Assembly (NCBI GenBank): GCA_035938395.1
Contig: DASZGY010000021.1
Location: forward strand, 1 to 64,000
Origin: JALZAA01 sp035938395
GTDB lineage: Bacteria > Actinomycetota > Acidimicrobiia > IMCC26256 > JACDBD01
Length of the DNA: 64,000 bases
Direction: 5' to 3'
A model generated the notes under the pieces. That model was not told the origin of the DNA. It did no database searches and saw only the letters and a list, made by a program, of their open reading frames with translations. Shown here piece after piece: positions 17,474-26,142 of the stretch. A program made the position numbers and the translations under genes. Position 1 is the first letter of the stretch. Each line of letters begins with the position of its first letter.

Positions 17474-18664
17474 ATGACGCGCATCTCGCGCCGGGCGACC
17501 GCGATCACCGAATCGGCCACGCTGGCCGTCGACGCCCGCGCCAAGGCGCTGCACGCCGCCGGCGAGGACGTGATCGGCTTCGGTGCCGGCGAGCCCGACT
17601 ACCCGACGCCCGAGCACATCGTCGTAGCTGCCGTCGAGGCGTCGCGTGATCCCCGCAACCACCGGTACTCACCGACCGCCGGGCTTCCCGAGCTTCGCCT
17701 CGCCATCGCCGAGAAGACCCGCCGCGAGTCGGGGGTGGACTGCGAGGCGTCGCAGGTGCTCGTCACCAACGGGGCCAAACATGCGGTCTACGAGGCGCTG
17801 CAGACGATCGTCGACCCCGGCGACGAGGTGTTGCTCCCGGCGCCGTACTGGACGACGTACCCGGAGGCGATCTCGCTCGCCGGCGGTGAGTCGGTCGTGG
17901 TGCCGACCACGGAGGAGACCGAGTTCCGGGTGTCGGTCGACCAGCTCGACGCCGCCCGCACTCCGCGCACGAAGGCGCTGTTCTTCGTATCGCCCGGCAA
18001 CCCGAGTGGCACCGTGTACCCACCCGCCGAGGTGAAGGCGATCGGACGGTGGGCGCTCGAGAACGGCGTCTGGGTGATCGCCGACGAGATCTACGAGCAC
18101 CTGACGTACGGCAAGCACCGATTCACGTCGATGCCCGGAGTCGTTCCCGAAGTCTCGGACAGCACGCTCATCGTCAACGGGGTCGCCAAGACGTACGCCA
18201 TGACCGGATGGCGGGTCGGATGGATCATTGGTCCTCCCGACGTGATGAAGGCGGCCATCAACCTCCAGTCGCATTCGACGTCCAACGTCGGCAACGTGTC
18301 GCAGCGGGCCGCGATTGCGGCCCTGACGGGCGATCTCGAGGCGGTCGCGGCGATGCGCGCCGCGTACGAGCGGCGCGGTCGTCGCATGCAGGAGCTGCTG
18401 TCGGCGATCCCCGGCGTGACCTGCATCGAGCCGCAGGGTGCCTTCTATTGCTTCCCGTCCTTTCAGGGCGTGCTTGGGCGCGAGATCGCGGGGAAGACGC
18501 CGCGCAACACGATGGAGCTCGCCGCGCTGCTGCTGGACGAGGCCAAGGTCGCAGTCGTCCCCGGCGAGGCGTTCGGCGCCCCCGGGTACGCGCGCCTCAC
18601 GTTCGCGGTGTCGGACCAGAACATCGAGGAAGGCGTGCAGCGGATCGCCAAGCTCCTCGCCTGA
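17474..18664 (+). CDS. Class I pyridoxal-phosphate aminotransferase (aspartate type)
   Basis: This 396-residue fold-type I aminotransferase is of the aspartate aminotransferase subgroup Ib. Visible features are GAGEPDYPTP near the N-terminus, the SPGNPSGT motif, and the PLP-binding lysine in VNGVAKTYAMTGWRVGW. It would transfer amino groups between aspartate (or another amino acid) and 2-oxoglutarate. CACGAT at 17462-17467 lies six bases before the ATG, suggesting a leaderless mRNA. Only 16 bp separate it from serA, so the two are probably co-transcribed. Confidence 0.93.
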   Translation: MTRISRRATAITESATLAVDARAKALHAAGEDVIGFGAGEPDYPTPEHIVVAAVEASRDPRNHRYSPTAGLPELRLAIAEKTRRESGVDCEASQVLVTNGAKHAVYEALQTIVDPGDEVLLPAPYWTTYPEAISLAGGESVVVPTTEETEFRVSVDQLDAARTPRTKALFFVSPGNPSGTVYPPAEVKAIGRWALENGVWVIADEIYEHLTYGKHRFTSMPGVVPEVSDSTLIVNGVAKTYAMTGWRVGWIIGPPDVMKAAINLQSHSTSNVGNVSQRAAIAALTGDLEAVAAMRAAYERRGRRMQELLSAIPGVTCIEPQGAFYCFPSFQGVLGREIAGKTPRNTMELAALLLDEAKVAVVPGEAFGAPGYARLTFAVSDQNIEEGVQRIAKLLA

Positions 18665-18680
18665 CAAGGAGAAAGCACTG

Positions 18681-20267
18681 GTGTCCTCCCGCGTCCTCGT
18701 GGCCGAGAAGATCGCACCGCGCGGGATCGAAGCGCTCACGGCGGCTGGTCTCGACGTCGACGAGCGCCTCGACCTCGACCCCGACCAGCTGCTCGCGGCC
18801 GTGCATGACGCGGCCGCGCTGATCGTTCGCAGCGCGACGCCGGTGACGGCCGAGGTGCTCGCGGCCGCTCCCGACCTGGTCGTCGTGGGACGGGCCGGCA
18901 TCGGTCTCGACAACGTGGACGTCGCCGCGGCGACGCGCCGGGGCGTGATGGTCGTGAACGCGCCGCAGTCGAACGTCCTGTCGGCCGCCGAGCACACGAT
19001 CGCGCTCCTGCTGGCCCAAGCCCGCAACGTCCCCCAGGCCGACCGGGACCTGCGTAGCGGTAGCTGGAACCGGTCCCGCTGGGAGGGAGTCGAGCTGTAC
19101 GGCAAGACGCTCGGTGTCGTCGGACTCGGCCGGGTCGGTGTGCTCGTGGCGCAGCGGGCGCATGCCTTCGGCATGCGGCTCGCCGCGTACGACCCGTACG
19201 TGAGCGACGAGCGCGCCCGCCAGCTGGGCATTCAGCTGCTGCCGACGCTCGAGGATCTCGTCGCAATGGCCGATTTCCTCACCGTGCACTCTCCCCGAAC
19301 GCCCGAGACGATCGGCCTCATCGGCCGCGACGTCCTCGCCAAGGCGAAGCCGACGTTGCGTATCGTGAACACGGCGCGGGGCGGCATTGTCGACGAGGAG
19401 GCGCTCGACGAGGCGCTGCGCGAGGAGCGGATCGCGGGGGCCGCGCTCGACGTGTTCGACGAGGAGCCCACCACCGAGTCACCGCTCTTCACGCTGGAGA
19501 ACGTCGTCGTGACGCCGCACCTCGGCGCGTCGACGACGGAGGCGCAGGACAAGGCGGGGCAGACCATCGCCGAGCAGGTGGTGCTGGCACTGCGCGGCGA
19601 CTTCGTGCCCTACGCCGTGAACGTCGCCGCCAGCGAGGCGTCCGAGACGGTGCGGCCGTTCCTTCCGCTCGCCGAACGGCTCGGCACTCTGTTCACGGCG
19701 CTCGCCGGTGCCGTGCCCGACACGCTCGAGGTCACCTACGAGGGCGAGATCGCCGACTACGACTGCCGGGTGTTGACGCTCGCGATCACGCGTGGGGTGC
19801 TCGCGCCGGTGGTCGACGAGCCGGTGTCGTTCGTGAACGCGCCCCAGCTCGCCCAGATGCGGGGCCTCGACATTCGGGAGACGAAGACGTCGTCAACTCG
19901 CGACTACGTGAACCTCGTGTCGCTCCGGGGCAGGGTGAGCGGCCGGCCCGTGCACGTCGCCGGCACGCTCACCGGCGAGCGCGGTGAGGCGAGGATCGTC
20001 GGCATCGACGACCACAGCATCGAGGTGCCGCCGTCGAGCCACATGCTCGTCGTCCGCAACGACGACGTCCCGGGCATCATCGGCCGGGTCGGGACCATCC
20101 TCGGCGCGGCCGAGGTCAACATCGAGGACATGCGGGTGGGCAAGAGCCCGTCCGGCGAAGCCGCCCTCATGGCCTTGACCACCTCGACGCCGGTGCCGCC
20201 CGACGTGGTCGACGCGCTGCGCGCCGAGGGCGGCGTCGCCGACGCCAAGGCGATCGAGCTGGACTAG
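18681..20267 (+). CDS. serA: D-3-phosphoglycerate dehydrogenase
   Basis: SerA oxidises 3-phosphoglycerate with NAD as the first step of serine synthesis. The 528-residue length equals that of the mycobacterial long form: catalytic and NAD-binding domains (1 to about 310, with VGLGRVGVLVAQRA), an intervening allosteric substrate-binding domain (about 315-450) and a C-terminal ACT domain (about 455-528, containing RNDDVPGIIGRVGTILG) for serine feedback. The GTG at 18681 has AAGGAG ten bases upstream; the longer open frame overlaps the aminotransferase. The upstream aminotransferase could supply a linked transamination step, but that is inference. Confidence 0.96.
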   Translation: MSSRVLVAEKIAPRGIEALTAAGLDVDERLDLDPDQLLAAVHDAAALIVRSATPVTAEVLAAAPDLVVVGRAGIGLDNVDVAAATRRGVMVVNAPQSNVLSAAEHTIALLLAQARNVPQADRDLRSGSWNRSRWEGVELYGKTLGVVGLGRVGVLVAQRAHAFGMRLAAYDPYVSDERARQLGIQLLPTLEDLVAMADFLTVHSPRTPETIGLIGRDVLAKAKPTLRIVNTARGGIVDEEALDEALREERIAGAALDVFDEEPTTESPLFTLENVVVTPHLGASTTEAQDKAGQTIAEQVVLALRGDFVPYAVNVAASEASETVRPFLPLAERLGTLFTALAGAVPDTLEVTYEGEIADYDCRVLTLAITRGVLAPVVDEPVSFVNAPQLAQMRGLDIRETKTSSTRDYVNLVSLRGRVSGRPVHVAGTLTGERGEARIVGIDDHSIEVPPSSHMLVVRNDDVPGIIGRVGTILGAAEVNIEDMRVGKSPSGEAALMALTTSTPVPPDVVDALRAEGGVADAKAIELD

Positions 20268-20277
20268 GCCGACGAGC

Positions 20278-20298
20278 GGGCGGGCGTGGCGCCCGCCC
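20278..20298 (+). terminator. Hairpin downstream of serA
   Basis: A perfect 9-bp stem (GGGCGGGCG, loop TGG, CGCCCGCCC) starts 10 bases after the serA stop. It has no clear T-tract, so termination may be weak or factor-dependent. Confidence 0.6.
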
Positions 20299-20409
20299 CA
20301 TCCGAGGTTTCGCGGCTTTTCAGACCGTTGTCGCCCGGCCGTTGCCGGCACGTCACGGTCGCGCCGTACGTTCCCCCGCGTCCCGCACCACGGCGGAAGG
20401 GAGCGGCCC

Positions 20410-22038
20410 GTGCCCCGACGGATGGGAATCGCAGCGCTGGCAAGCCTCATCGTGATCGCAGCGGCGTTGGTCGCCGTGGCTCCCGCAGGAGCCGACAACG
20501 GCAACCACAACGGCCAGGTGGATCCGCATCTCCGCGGGATCGACCACCTGGTCGTGATCTACGAGGAGAACCACAGCTTCGACAACCTCTACGGGCTGTG
20601 GCCGGGTGTCGACGGGATCGCGAGCCCGGCGAGCGCCACCGCGAACCAGACCCAGGTCGACCAGGGCGGGGCACCGTACGACTGCCTGAAGCAGAACGAT
20701 CCGAACCTCACATCTCCGCCGCTGGCGGCGACGTGCACCGACCCGCGCGGATTCACGAGCGCGTTCACGAACCAGGTCTTCGGGATCGACAACCACGTCG
20801 CGCAGAACCAGAAGACCGAGGACCTGGTGCACCGCTACTACCAGGAGCAGTACCAGATCGACGGCGGGAAGATGGACCGCTTCACGACCGGCAGCGACGC
20901 CGTCGGTCTCACCCAGGGCTACTACAAGACGACGAACCTCCCCGTGTACCGGTACCTCACCGCCGCGGGTGCGCCGCCGTCGATGGTCGCCGACCATTTC
21001 TTCCACGCGTCCTTCGGTGGGTCGTTCCTGAATCACCAGTGGCTCGTGGCGGCACAAACGCCCACGTTCGCGGGCGCCCTGAACGACGGCTCCGCGAACG
21101 ACCTGCATTCCGTGGTGGACGCCAACGGCATGCCGACGAGTTCTCCGCTGTACGCGTCGCCGCTCGGGTCGAAGACGAAGGACAAGGCACTGACCGCGTC
21201 CTGCACGCCACCGGCCGGAGCTCCGGCGAACCCGCCCGGGGTGGTCTGCGGCGACTACGCCGTCAACACGATCCAGCCCGCGTCGCAGCCGTTCTCACCC
21301 TCGTCGGCGCCCGCGCAGCGGTTGCCACTCCTCTCGTCGTCGAACATCGGTGACGAGTTGAGCGCCAAGGACGTGAGCTGGGGGTGGTACTCGGGCGGTT
21401 GGGACAACGCCGCCGGCGTCACGACCGGTGCGGGGTGGACGAACGGAACGACGCCCGGTGTGTGCAGCGATGCGAACCACAACCCGGCGGACGTCTACCC
21501 GTACTGCGGCGACAAGCTCTTCCAGTACCACCACCAGCCGTTCAACTACTTCGCCAACTACGCCGAAGGAGCCCCCGGCCGCTCCCACCTCCAGGACGAG
21601 CAGGACTTCCTGCAGCAGGCGGCGGGCGGGACGCTGCCGGCGGTCTCGTTCATCAAGCCGCTCGGCCCGGAGAACGAGCATCCCGGGTACACCGATGTGA
21701 CGTCGGGTGACCAGCACCTGGTCGACCTCGTCAAGGCGATTCAAGGCGGCCCCGACTGGGAGCACACCGCGATCGTCGTCACATACGACGAGCACGGGGG
21801 CTTCTGGGACCACGTCCCGCCGCCCACTGCGCACGGGGTCAGCGACCAGTGGGGCCCGGGCGCGCGTGTGCCGGCGCTGGTGATCTCGCCGCTCCTCCAG
21901 AAGAGCGGTGTCGACCACACGCAGTACGACACGACGTCGATCCTGGCAACCATCGAGAACCGCTGGCAGCTGCCGCCGCTCGGCAGCCGCGACGCATCAG
22001 TCCACGACCTGAGCGGCGAGTTCCATCCCGCGCACTAG
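20410..22038 (+). CDS. Secreted phosphoesterase (phospholipase C/acid phosphatase family)
   Basis: This 542-residue protein starts with a Sec signal peptide (basic MPRRMG, hydrophobic core, cleavage around APAGA-DN). It contains the bacterial phosphoesterase family motifs HLVVIYEENHSFDNLYG near the N-terminus, and ENEHPGY with VVTYDEHGGFWDHVPPP towards the C-terminus. These are the metal- and phosphate-binding segments of AcpA/PlcC-type enzymes. It would hydrolyse phosphomonoesters or phospholipids outside the cell. The GTG start is set by the signal peptide. It is flanked by hairpins on both sides and so is probably monocistronic. Confidence 0.92.
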   Translation: MPRRMGIAALASLIVIAAALVAVAPAGADNGNHNGQVDPHLRGIDHLVVIYEENHSFDNLYGLWPGVDGIASPASATANQTQVDQGGAPYDCLKQNDPNLTSPPLAATCTDPRGFTSAFTNQVFGIDNHVAQNQKTEDLVHRYYQEQYQIDGGKMDRFTTGSDAVGLTQGYYKTTNLPVYRYLTAAGAPPSMVADHFFHASFGGSFLNHQWLVAAQTPTFAGALNDGSANDLHSVVDANGMPTSSPLYASPLGSKTKDKALTASCTPPAGAPANPPGVVCGDYAVNTIQPASQPFSPSSAPAQRLPLLSSSNIGDELSAKDVSWGWYSGGWDNAAGVTTGAGWTNGTTPGVCSDANHNPADVYPYCGDKLFQYHHQPFNYFANYAEGAPGRSHLQDEQDFLQQAAGGTLPAVSFIKPLGPENEHPGYTDVTSGDQHLVDLVKAIQGGPDWEHTAIVVTYDEHGGFWDHVPPPTAHGVSDQWGPGARVPALVISPLLQKSGVDHTQYDTTSILATIENRWQLPPLGSRDASVHDLSGEFHPAH

Positions 22039-22057
22039 TCGAACCGTCGCTCGGAGG

Positions 22058-22086
22058 CGGGCCACCCGCGTTGCGCGGGTGGCCCG
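22058..22086. terminator. Strong hairpin between convergent genes
   Basis: A perfect 13-bp stem (CGGGCCACCCGCG, loop TTG, CGCGGGTGGCCCG) lies between the phosphoesterase stop and the convergent membrane-protein gene. Being symmetrical, it can serve both strands. There is no T-tract on the plus strand. Confidence 0.7.
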
Positions 22087-22104
22087 TCAAGGTCTCGCCC
22101 GTTG

Positions 22105-22524
22105 TCAGCGCGCCGACTTGCGCAGCCCGTCCGCTTCGGCGGCCGCGGCGTCGCGATAACAGCGGTCGGGGTGGGTTCGCTCGTAGTTGAGGCCGCCCTC
22201 GACGTGGAAGATCTTGCTCGACATCTTCGCCTTCACCGGGTGGCTCGCCGGGCACGCGCCATCGGTCGGCTCGACCCACCCGTCGCCGCCCGGCGGCGCC
22301 GCCTGCGCTCCGGCCGGCTCGGTCGAGGTCACCGGCTCGGCCTTGCTCACGGGCGTCGCCGGGACCGGAGGGTTCTCGACTCGGGGCTGCGGCGGGAAGG
22401 GGGCCGGCTGGGCCTCCCAGCTCAAGCCGGTATCTGAGCGCTGTGACTCGAACCACCGCCAGATGGCGTAGGCGGTCCCGGCCACCACGCTCAGCATGAA
22501 CATTCGCCTTACGAATCGCCGCAC
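22105..22524 (-). CDS. Single-pass membrane protein with a small C-terminal sunset-like domain
   Basis: This 139-residue protein has one N-terminal transmembrane helix (about 8-25), a Pro/Ala-rich linker (about 40-85), and a compact C-terminal domain with CPASHPVKAKMSSKIFHVEG and ERTHPDRCYRDAAAAEADG. This pattern resembles the sunset-like domain attached to several actinobacterial envelope and ribosome-associated proteins. The linker suggests the domain is held away from the membrane. Its function is unknown. It is divergent from the leuA leader, sharing an 86-bp promoter region. Confidence 0.75.
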   Translation of the reverse strand: MRRFVRRMFMLSVVAGTAYAIWRWFESQRSDTGLSWEAQPAPFPPQPRVENPPVPATPVSKAEPVTSTEPAGAQAAPPGGDGWVEPTDGACPASHPVKAKMSSKIFHVEGGLNYERTHPDRCYRDAAAAEADGLRKSAR

Positions 22525-22571
22525 GTCCGATCCCTCCTTCGACGGGCAGAGTCTCGCACGCGCGAAAGAAG

Positions 22572-22601
22572 TTGACTGTCCCCCCGCACGCCTGCGACCA
22601 T
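22572..22601 (+). promoter_or_regulatory. Putative promoter of the leuA leader
   Basis: TTGACT at 22572-22577 is a near-consensus -35. GACCAT at 22596-22601, 18 bases further on, keeps the three most conserved -10 positions. Transcription would then begin within a few bases of the leader-peptide ATG at 22611, giving a leaderless leader peptide. Confidence 0.5.
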
Positions 22602-22610
22602 TACCGGATC

Positions 22611-22652
22611 ATGACCAAGGAACTGCGCGCCCAGAGCCTGCTCCTTACCTAG
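22611..22652 (+). CDS. Leucine leader peptide of the leuA attenuator
   Basis: A 13-residue open frame, MTKELRAQSLLLT, contains three consecutive leucine codons (CTG CTC CTT) just before its stop, plus one earlier leucine. It lies 102 nt upstream of leuA and is followed by a 9-bp hairpin and then an intrinsic terminator. This is the arrangement of a classical transcription attenuator: a ribosome stalled on the Leu codons when leucyl-tRNA is scarce would change the folding of the RNA behind it. No Shine-Dalgarno is visible, consistent with leaderless translation. The peptide itself is not expected to have another function. Confidence 0.85.
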   Translation: MTKELRAQSLLLT

Positions 22653-22654
22653 TT

Positions 22655-22676
22655 GCGAGCGCCTTTCGGTGCTCGC
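22655..22676 (+). promoter_or_regulatory. First hairpin of the leuA attenuator
   Basis: GCGAGCGCC pairs with GGTGCTCGC (one G-U) around a TTTC loop. It starts three bases after the leader stop codon, so a ribosome on the Leu codons or at the stop would cover its 5' arm. It is probably the protector/pause hairpin; the exact competing antiterminator pairing is not resolved by eye. Confidence 0.65.
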
Positions 22677-22681
22677 GGACG

Positions 22682-22713
22682 CCTCCTCGTGCCTACGGGC
22701 CGGGGAGGTTTTT
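22682..22713 (+). terminator. Attenuator terminator upstream of leuA
   Basis: CCTCCTCG pairs with CGGGGAGG (8 bp, one G-U) around an 11-base apical region and is followed directly by TTTTT. This is a proper intrinsic terminator placed 40 nt before the leuA start, where it would stop transcription when leucine is plentiful. Confidence 0.85.
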
Positions 22714-22753
22714 CGTTGCCGGGAATGACCACGAGACGGATCGGGAGATCGAG

Positions 22754-24295
22754 ATGGACCAGGTGCGGATCTTCGACACGACGCTGCGGGACGGCGAGCA
22801 GTCGCCCGGCATCTCGCTGGACGTGGGCGAGAAGCTCGAGATCGCCGAGCAGCTGACGCGCCTCGGAACCGACATCATCGAGGCGGGGTTCCCGATCGCG
22901 AGCCAGGGCGACTTCGACGCCGTCGAGGCCATCGCCAAGGGTGTGCGCGGGTCGACCATCGCCGCCCTGTCGCGCACGGGCTTCAAGGACGTCGACCGGG
23001 CGTGGGAAGCGGTTCGGCACGCCGAGCGCCCGCGCATCCACGTCTTCATCGCGACGTCCCCGATCCACATGAAGAAGAAGCTTCGCATGACCGAGGACCA
23101 GGTCAAGGACGAAGCGGCGGCAGGTGTCGCACGCGCGAAGGGCTACTGCGACGACGTCGAGTTCTCGCCCGAGGACGGCAGCCGGTCGGACCAAGACTTC
23201 ATGTGTGAGGTGTGCCAGATCGCCGTCGACAACGGCGCGACGACGATCAATATCCCCGACACCGTCGGGTTCGGCGTGCCCGAGGAGTTCGCCGAGCTCA
23301 TCTCGTACGTGCTCGCCCGCGTCCGGGGCGACTACGTCGTGTCCACGCACTGCCACAACGACCTCGGCCTGGCCGTCGCGAACTCGCTCGCCGGCGTGCG
23401 GGCAGGGGCTCGCCAGGTCGAATGCGCCATCAACGGGCTCGGGGAGCGCGCCGGCAACGCCGCCCTCGAGGAGATCGTGATGGCGATCAAGACGCGGAGC
23501 GACTACTTCGGTCACCTCGACGTGAACGTGCGCACCGAGGAGCTGGCGCGCACGTCGCGCATCGTGTCGCGGCTCACCGGCTATCCCGTCCAGTACAACA
23601 AGGCCGTCGTCGGCCGGAACGCATTCGCGCACGAGGCCGGCATCCACCAGCACGGCGTCCTCGAGGATCCGGAGACATACGAGATCATGGACGCCAACGC
23701 GGTGGGACAGGAGGCGGCGCAGATCGTCCTGGGCAAGCACTCGGGCCGGCATGCGTTCGCCGACTCCCTGGGGAAGATGGGCATCAAGATCCAGGGCGAC
23801 GCGCTGAACGCCGCGTTCACCCGGTTCAAGGAGCTCGCCGACCGCAAGGTGCAGATCACCGAGGCCGACATCGAGGCGATCGTGGCCGAGGAGCTCGGCA
23901 CCGGGTACGTGCACCGGTTCGACCTCGTCGACCTCACGCTGTCGGGCGGCATGTCGTCGAAGCCGACGGCCAAGGTCGTGGTGGCGAACGGCGACGGCAA
24001 GATCGACGCCGAGGGTTCCGGCAACGGGATGATCGACGCCGCCATCGCCGCTCTCGCCGCGGCCACGGGCGTCGAGGGCCGGCTCACCGACTTCCAGGTG
24101 CACGCCGTCACCGGCGGCGGCGACGCGCTCGGCGACGTCGTCGTCCAGATGGAGGCGGACGGCTTCAAGGTGTCCGGACGCGGCGTGTCGACCGACGTGG
24201 TCGAGGCCTCGGCCCGGGCCTACCTGAACGCCGTCAACCGGATCGTGCGTCTGCGCGAGCGAGGCGAGGAACGCGAGATCGAGATCGGCCCGTGA
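22754..24295 (+). CDS. leuA: 2-isopropylmalate synthase
   Basis: LeuA condenses acetyl-CoA with 2-oxoisovalerate, the committed step of leucine synthesis. The 513-residue protein begins with the HMGL-like TIM barrel (FDTTLRDGEQSPGISL), has the metal-binding histidines in STHCHNDLGLAVANS, and carries the C-terminal LeuA dimer/regulatory domain (about 375-513) for leucine feedback. The ATG at 22754 is preceded by GGGAG and gives the family's usual N-terminus; the frame is open to 22496 across the leader. Expression is probably set by the leucine attenuator. Its stop overlaps the GTG of the next gene by four bases. Confidence 0.96.
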   Translation: MDQVRIFDTTLRDGEQSPGISLDVGEKLEIAEQLTRLGTDIIEAGFPIASQGDFDAVEAIAKGVRGSTIAALSRTGFKDVDRAWEAVRHAERPRIHVFIATSPIHMKKKLRMTEDQVKDEAAAGVARAKGYCDDVEFSPEDGSRSDQDFMCEVCQIAVDNGATTINIPDTVGFGVPEEFAELISYVLARVRGDYVVSTHCHNDLGLAVANSLAGVRAGARQVECAINGLGERAGNAALEEIVMAIKTRSDYFGHLDVNVRTEELARTSRIVSRLTGYPVQYNKAVVGRNAFAHEAGIHQHGVLEDPETYEIMDANAVGQEAAQIVLGKHSGRHAFADSLGKMGIKIQGDALNAAFTRFKELADRKVQITEADIEAIVAEELGTGYVHRFDLVDLTLSGGMSSKPTAKVVVANGDGKIDAEGSGNGMIDAAIAALAAATGVEGRLTDFQVHAVTGGGDALGDVVVQMEADGFKVSGRGVSTDVVEASARAYLNAVNRIVRLRERGEEREIEIGP

Positions 24296-24954
24296 GCTCT
24301 GCCGACCCGGTCAACCCGGTCAAGCCGGTCAATTTGTGGAGCGAGCCGGCGTGGGCGCAGCGATACCTGAGCGAGCGCGACGACCTCCCGCACCGCATGG
24401 AGGGGTTCGCGGTGCTGTTGGAGCTGCTTCCGGCGGCGCCGCGCCGCGTGCTCGACCTCGGCACCGGCGACGGCTACACGCTCGGTCTGGTGCGCAGCGT
24501 GCACCCGGGCGTCGAGGGGGTGGGAGTCGACTTCTCGGCCGAGATGCTCGGGCGCGCCCGCGAGCGGTTCGCCGGTGATCGCGGCGTCGAGATCGTCGAC
24601 CACAACCTCGACGTCTCGCTCCCTGCGCTCGGGACGTTTGACCTCGTCGTCTCGAGCTTCGCGATCCATCACTGCGTCGACGCGCGCAAGCGGGCGCTGT
24701 ACGGCGAGGTGTTCGACGTGCTCGAGGCGGGTGGCCGGTTCCTGCACCTGGAGCACGTCGCCTCGGCGACGCCCGAACTGCACGTCGACTTCCTCGCTGC
24801 CATCGGCAAGACCCCGGCCGAGGACGACCCGTCGAACAAGCTCGTGGCCGTCGACACGCAGTTGGCCTGGCTGCGCGAGATCGGCTTCCAGCAGGTCGAC
24901 TGCCTCTGGAAGTGGCGCGAGGTCGCGCTTCTCGCGGGGGTGAAGCCGGCCTAG
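24292..24954 (+). CDS. SAM-dependent class I methyltransferase
   Basis: This 220-residue protein has a Rossmann methyltransferase fold with the SAM-binding motif I VLDLGTGDGYT, the acidic motif VGVDFSAEMLGRAR, and motif LVVSSFAIHHCVD. The acceptor substrate is unknown. It begins with a small repeat, DPVNPVKPVN, encoded by near-identical 9-base units. The GTG start overlaps the leuA stop (GTGA), so it is translationally coupled to leuA and would share its attenuation. A direct role in leucine synthesis is not obvious. Confidence 0.85.
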   Translation: MSSADPVNPVKPVNLWSEPAWAQRYLSERDDLPHRMEGFAVLLELLPAAPRRVLDLGTGDGYTLGLVRSVHPGVEGVGVDFSAEMLGRARERFAGDRGVEIVDHNLDVSLPALGTFDLVVSSFAIHHCVDARKRALYGEVFDVLEAGGRFLHLEHVASATPELHVDFLAAIGKTPAEDDPSNKLVAVDTQLAWLREIGFQQVDCLWKWREVALLAGVKPA

Positions 24955-24958
24955 CTCA

Positions 24959-25618
24959 TCACAGGCCGGAGATGCCGTTGTAGAGAAGCGTCGCCGCGAG
25001 CGCGACGACGATGACGGCCGCGATCGTGCGGGCGTTCCGGAGCAGCCAGTCACGGACTGTTTGAAGCTTGCGCTGAGTCCAAACGGGCGCAACGAAGAAC
25101 AGGACGATCGCGACGAGGAGCGGCAGTAGCGACACGATCGAGAAGAAGATCCAGTCGACGATGTACTGGGCTGTGCTCGGGTTCGTCTGCGAGATGTCCT
25201 TCAGGGCGATCGGGATGAAGCCGCCCGGGTTCGCGAGCGCGGCGCCGGCGCCGACGATCACGATCGCGGGGGACGATGCGATCTTGCTCATCTGCGCGAG
25301 CATCGATTCCGCACGTTTCGGGTCGCGCGGCCGCCGGACGAGCCGTAGCACCCAGATCAGCAAGAGCGTCCCGACGACGATGTCGAAGATGGCGACCCAC
25401 GTCTTCGGGGTGGACGTGTTGTGGGAAGCGGCCTTGTTCCCGAGGACGAAGGCGGCGACGATGCCGACGGCGAGTGTGGCGCCCATCGCGCCGAGGTAGA
25501 AGTAGATGCCCGTGCGCCGGGGCTTGTCGCCGAGCAGGAGCGCCAGCACCGAGAACGACAACGTCGTCGGCGACAACATCGCGGCGAGGGTCGTGAGGGC
25601 GAGCTCGGTGTTGATCAC
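24959..25618 (-). CDS. GAP/Sap-family integral membrane protein
   Basis: This 219-residue protein has about six transmembrane segments, an N-terminal half with SPTTLSFSVLALLLG and a central cytoplasmic basic stretch (RRPRDPKRAESML). The layout resembles the actinobacterial GAP/Sap family, whose mycobacterial members help export glycolipids and which is related to LysE-type transporters. The cargo is unknown. It converges with the methyltransferase gene with 4 bp between stops. Confidence 0.75.
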   Translation of the reverse strand: MINTELALTTLAAMLSPTTLSFSVLALLLGDKPRRTGIYFYLGAMGATLAVGIVAAFVLGNKAASHNTSTPKTWVAIFDIVVGTLLLIWVLRLVRRPRDPKRAESMLAQMSKIASSPAIVIVGAGAALANPGGFIPIALKDISQTNPSTAQYIVDWIFFSIVSLLPLLVAIVLFFVAPVWTQRKLQTVRDWLLRNARTIAAVIVVALAATLLYNGISGL

Positions 25619-25640
25619 CCGCCGAACCTATGCGCGGTGC

Positions 25641-26090
25641 TCAGGTCTGCGGAGCGGCTGCCCGCAACGCGATCCGAGATCGCTTTCGCGGCTGTTGCCA
25701 CTCGAGGCCCCGATGCACGGGGTGCCCGTTCTCGACCAGGCGCTCGACAGCCCATCTTCGGAGTCGCTGCACCCGCTTCCGGCGGAACCGCTCGCTCCTC
25801 GCACGCACGACGGCCAGCGCGATCGCGAACTGCACCCGCCGGTCTTCCTCTCGGCTCAGGGCGTGGAGCAGGACCTTCGCCGTGCGGCGCGTCAGACCGA
25901 GCTCGGCCACCGCTACGCCGGTGCGGGCACGCTCGTCCGGGTCGAACGAGTCGAGCTTCCGGGACGCGCCGCGGAGGCGGCGCCGCATCCGCCAGCGCCG
26001 CGGGAGACGCCACGCGAGCAAGGCGACGACTGCGAGGGCGCCCAACGCGATCGGAACGATCAACACCGGGTCGACAGACATCAGGCCCAC
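25641..26090 (-). CDS. Membrane-anchored basic helical protein, unknown function
   Basis: This 149-residue protein has a single N-terminal transmembrane helix (about 8-28) followed by a strongly basic helical region (RRWRMRRRLRGASRKLDSF and onwards) that looks like a short HEAT-type repeat. I do not recognise a named family. Codon use matches the neighbours, which supports a real gene. An alternative start three codons in (MSVDPVLIV) is possible. It sits between the GAP-family gene and leuD on the same strand. Confidence 0.6.
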   Translation of the reverse strand: MGLMSVDPVLIVPIALGALAVVALLAWRLPRRWRMRRRLRGASRKLDSFDPDERARTGVAVAELGLTRRTAKVLLHALSREEDRRVQFAIALAVVRARSERFRRKRVQRLRRWAVERLVENGHPVHRGLEWQQPRKRSRIALRAAAPQT

Positions 26091-26142
26091 CAGTATCGAG
26101 CCAAGCTCGGCCGAAACCGTGGATATCTTGCGAAGCGCGGCG

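Noticed and set aside
22649..24103. 484-codon open frame opposite leuA
   Set aside because: leuA on the plus strand has full family motifs; the opposite frame has none.
24301..24330. Tandem 9-base repeats at the start of the methyltransferase gene
   Set aside because: They only encode DPVNPVKPVN in a variable N-terminus; no sign of a regulatory or mobile element.
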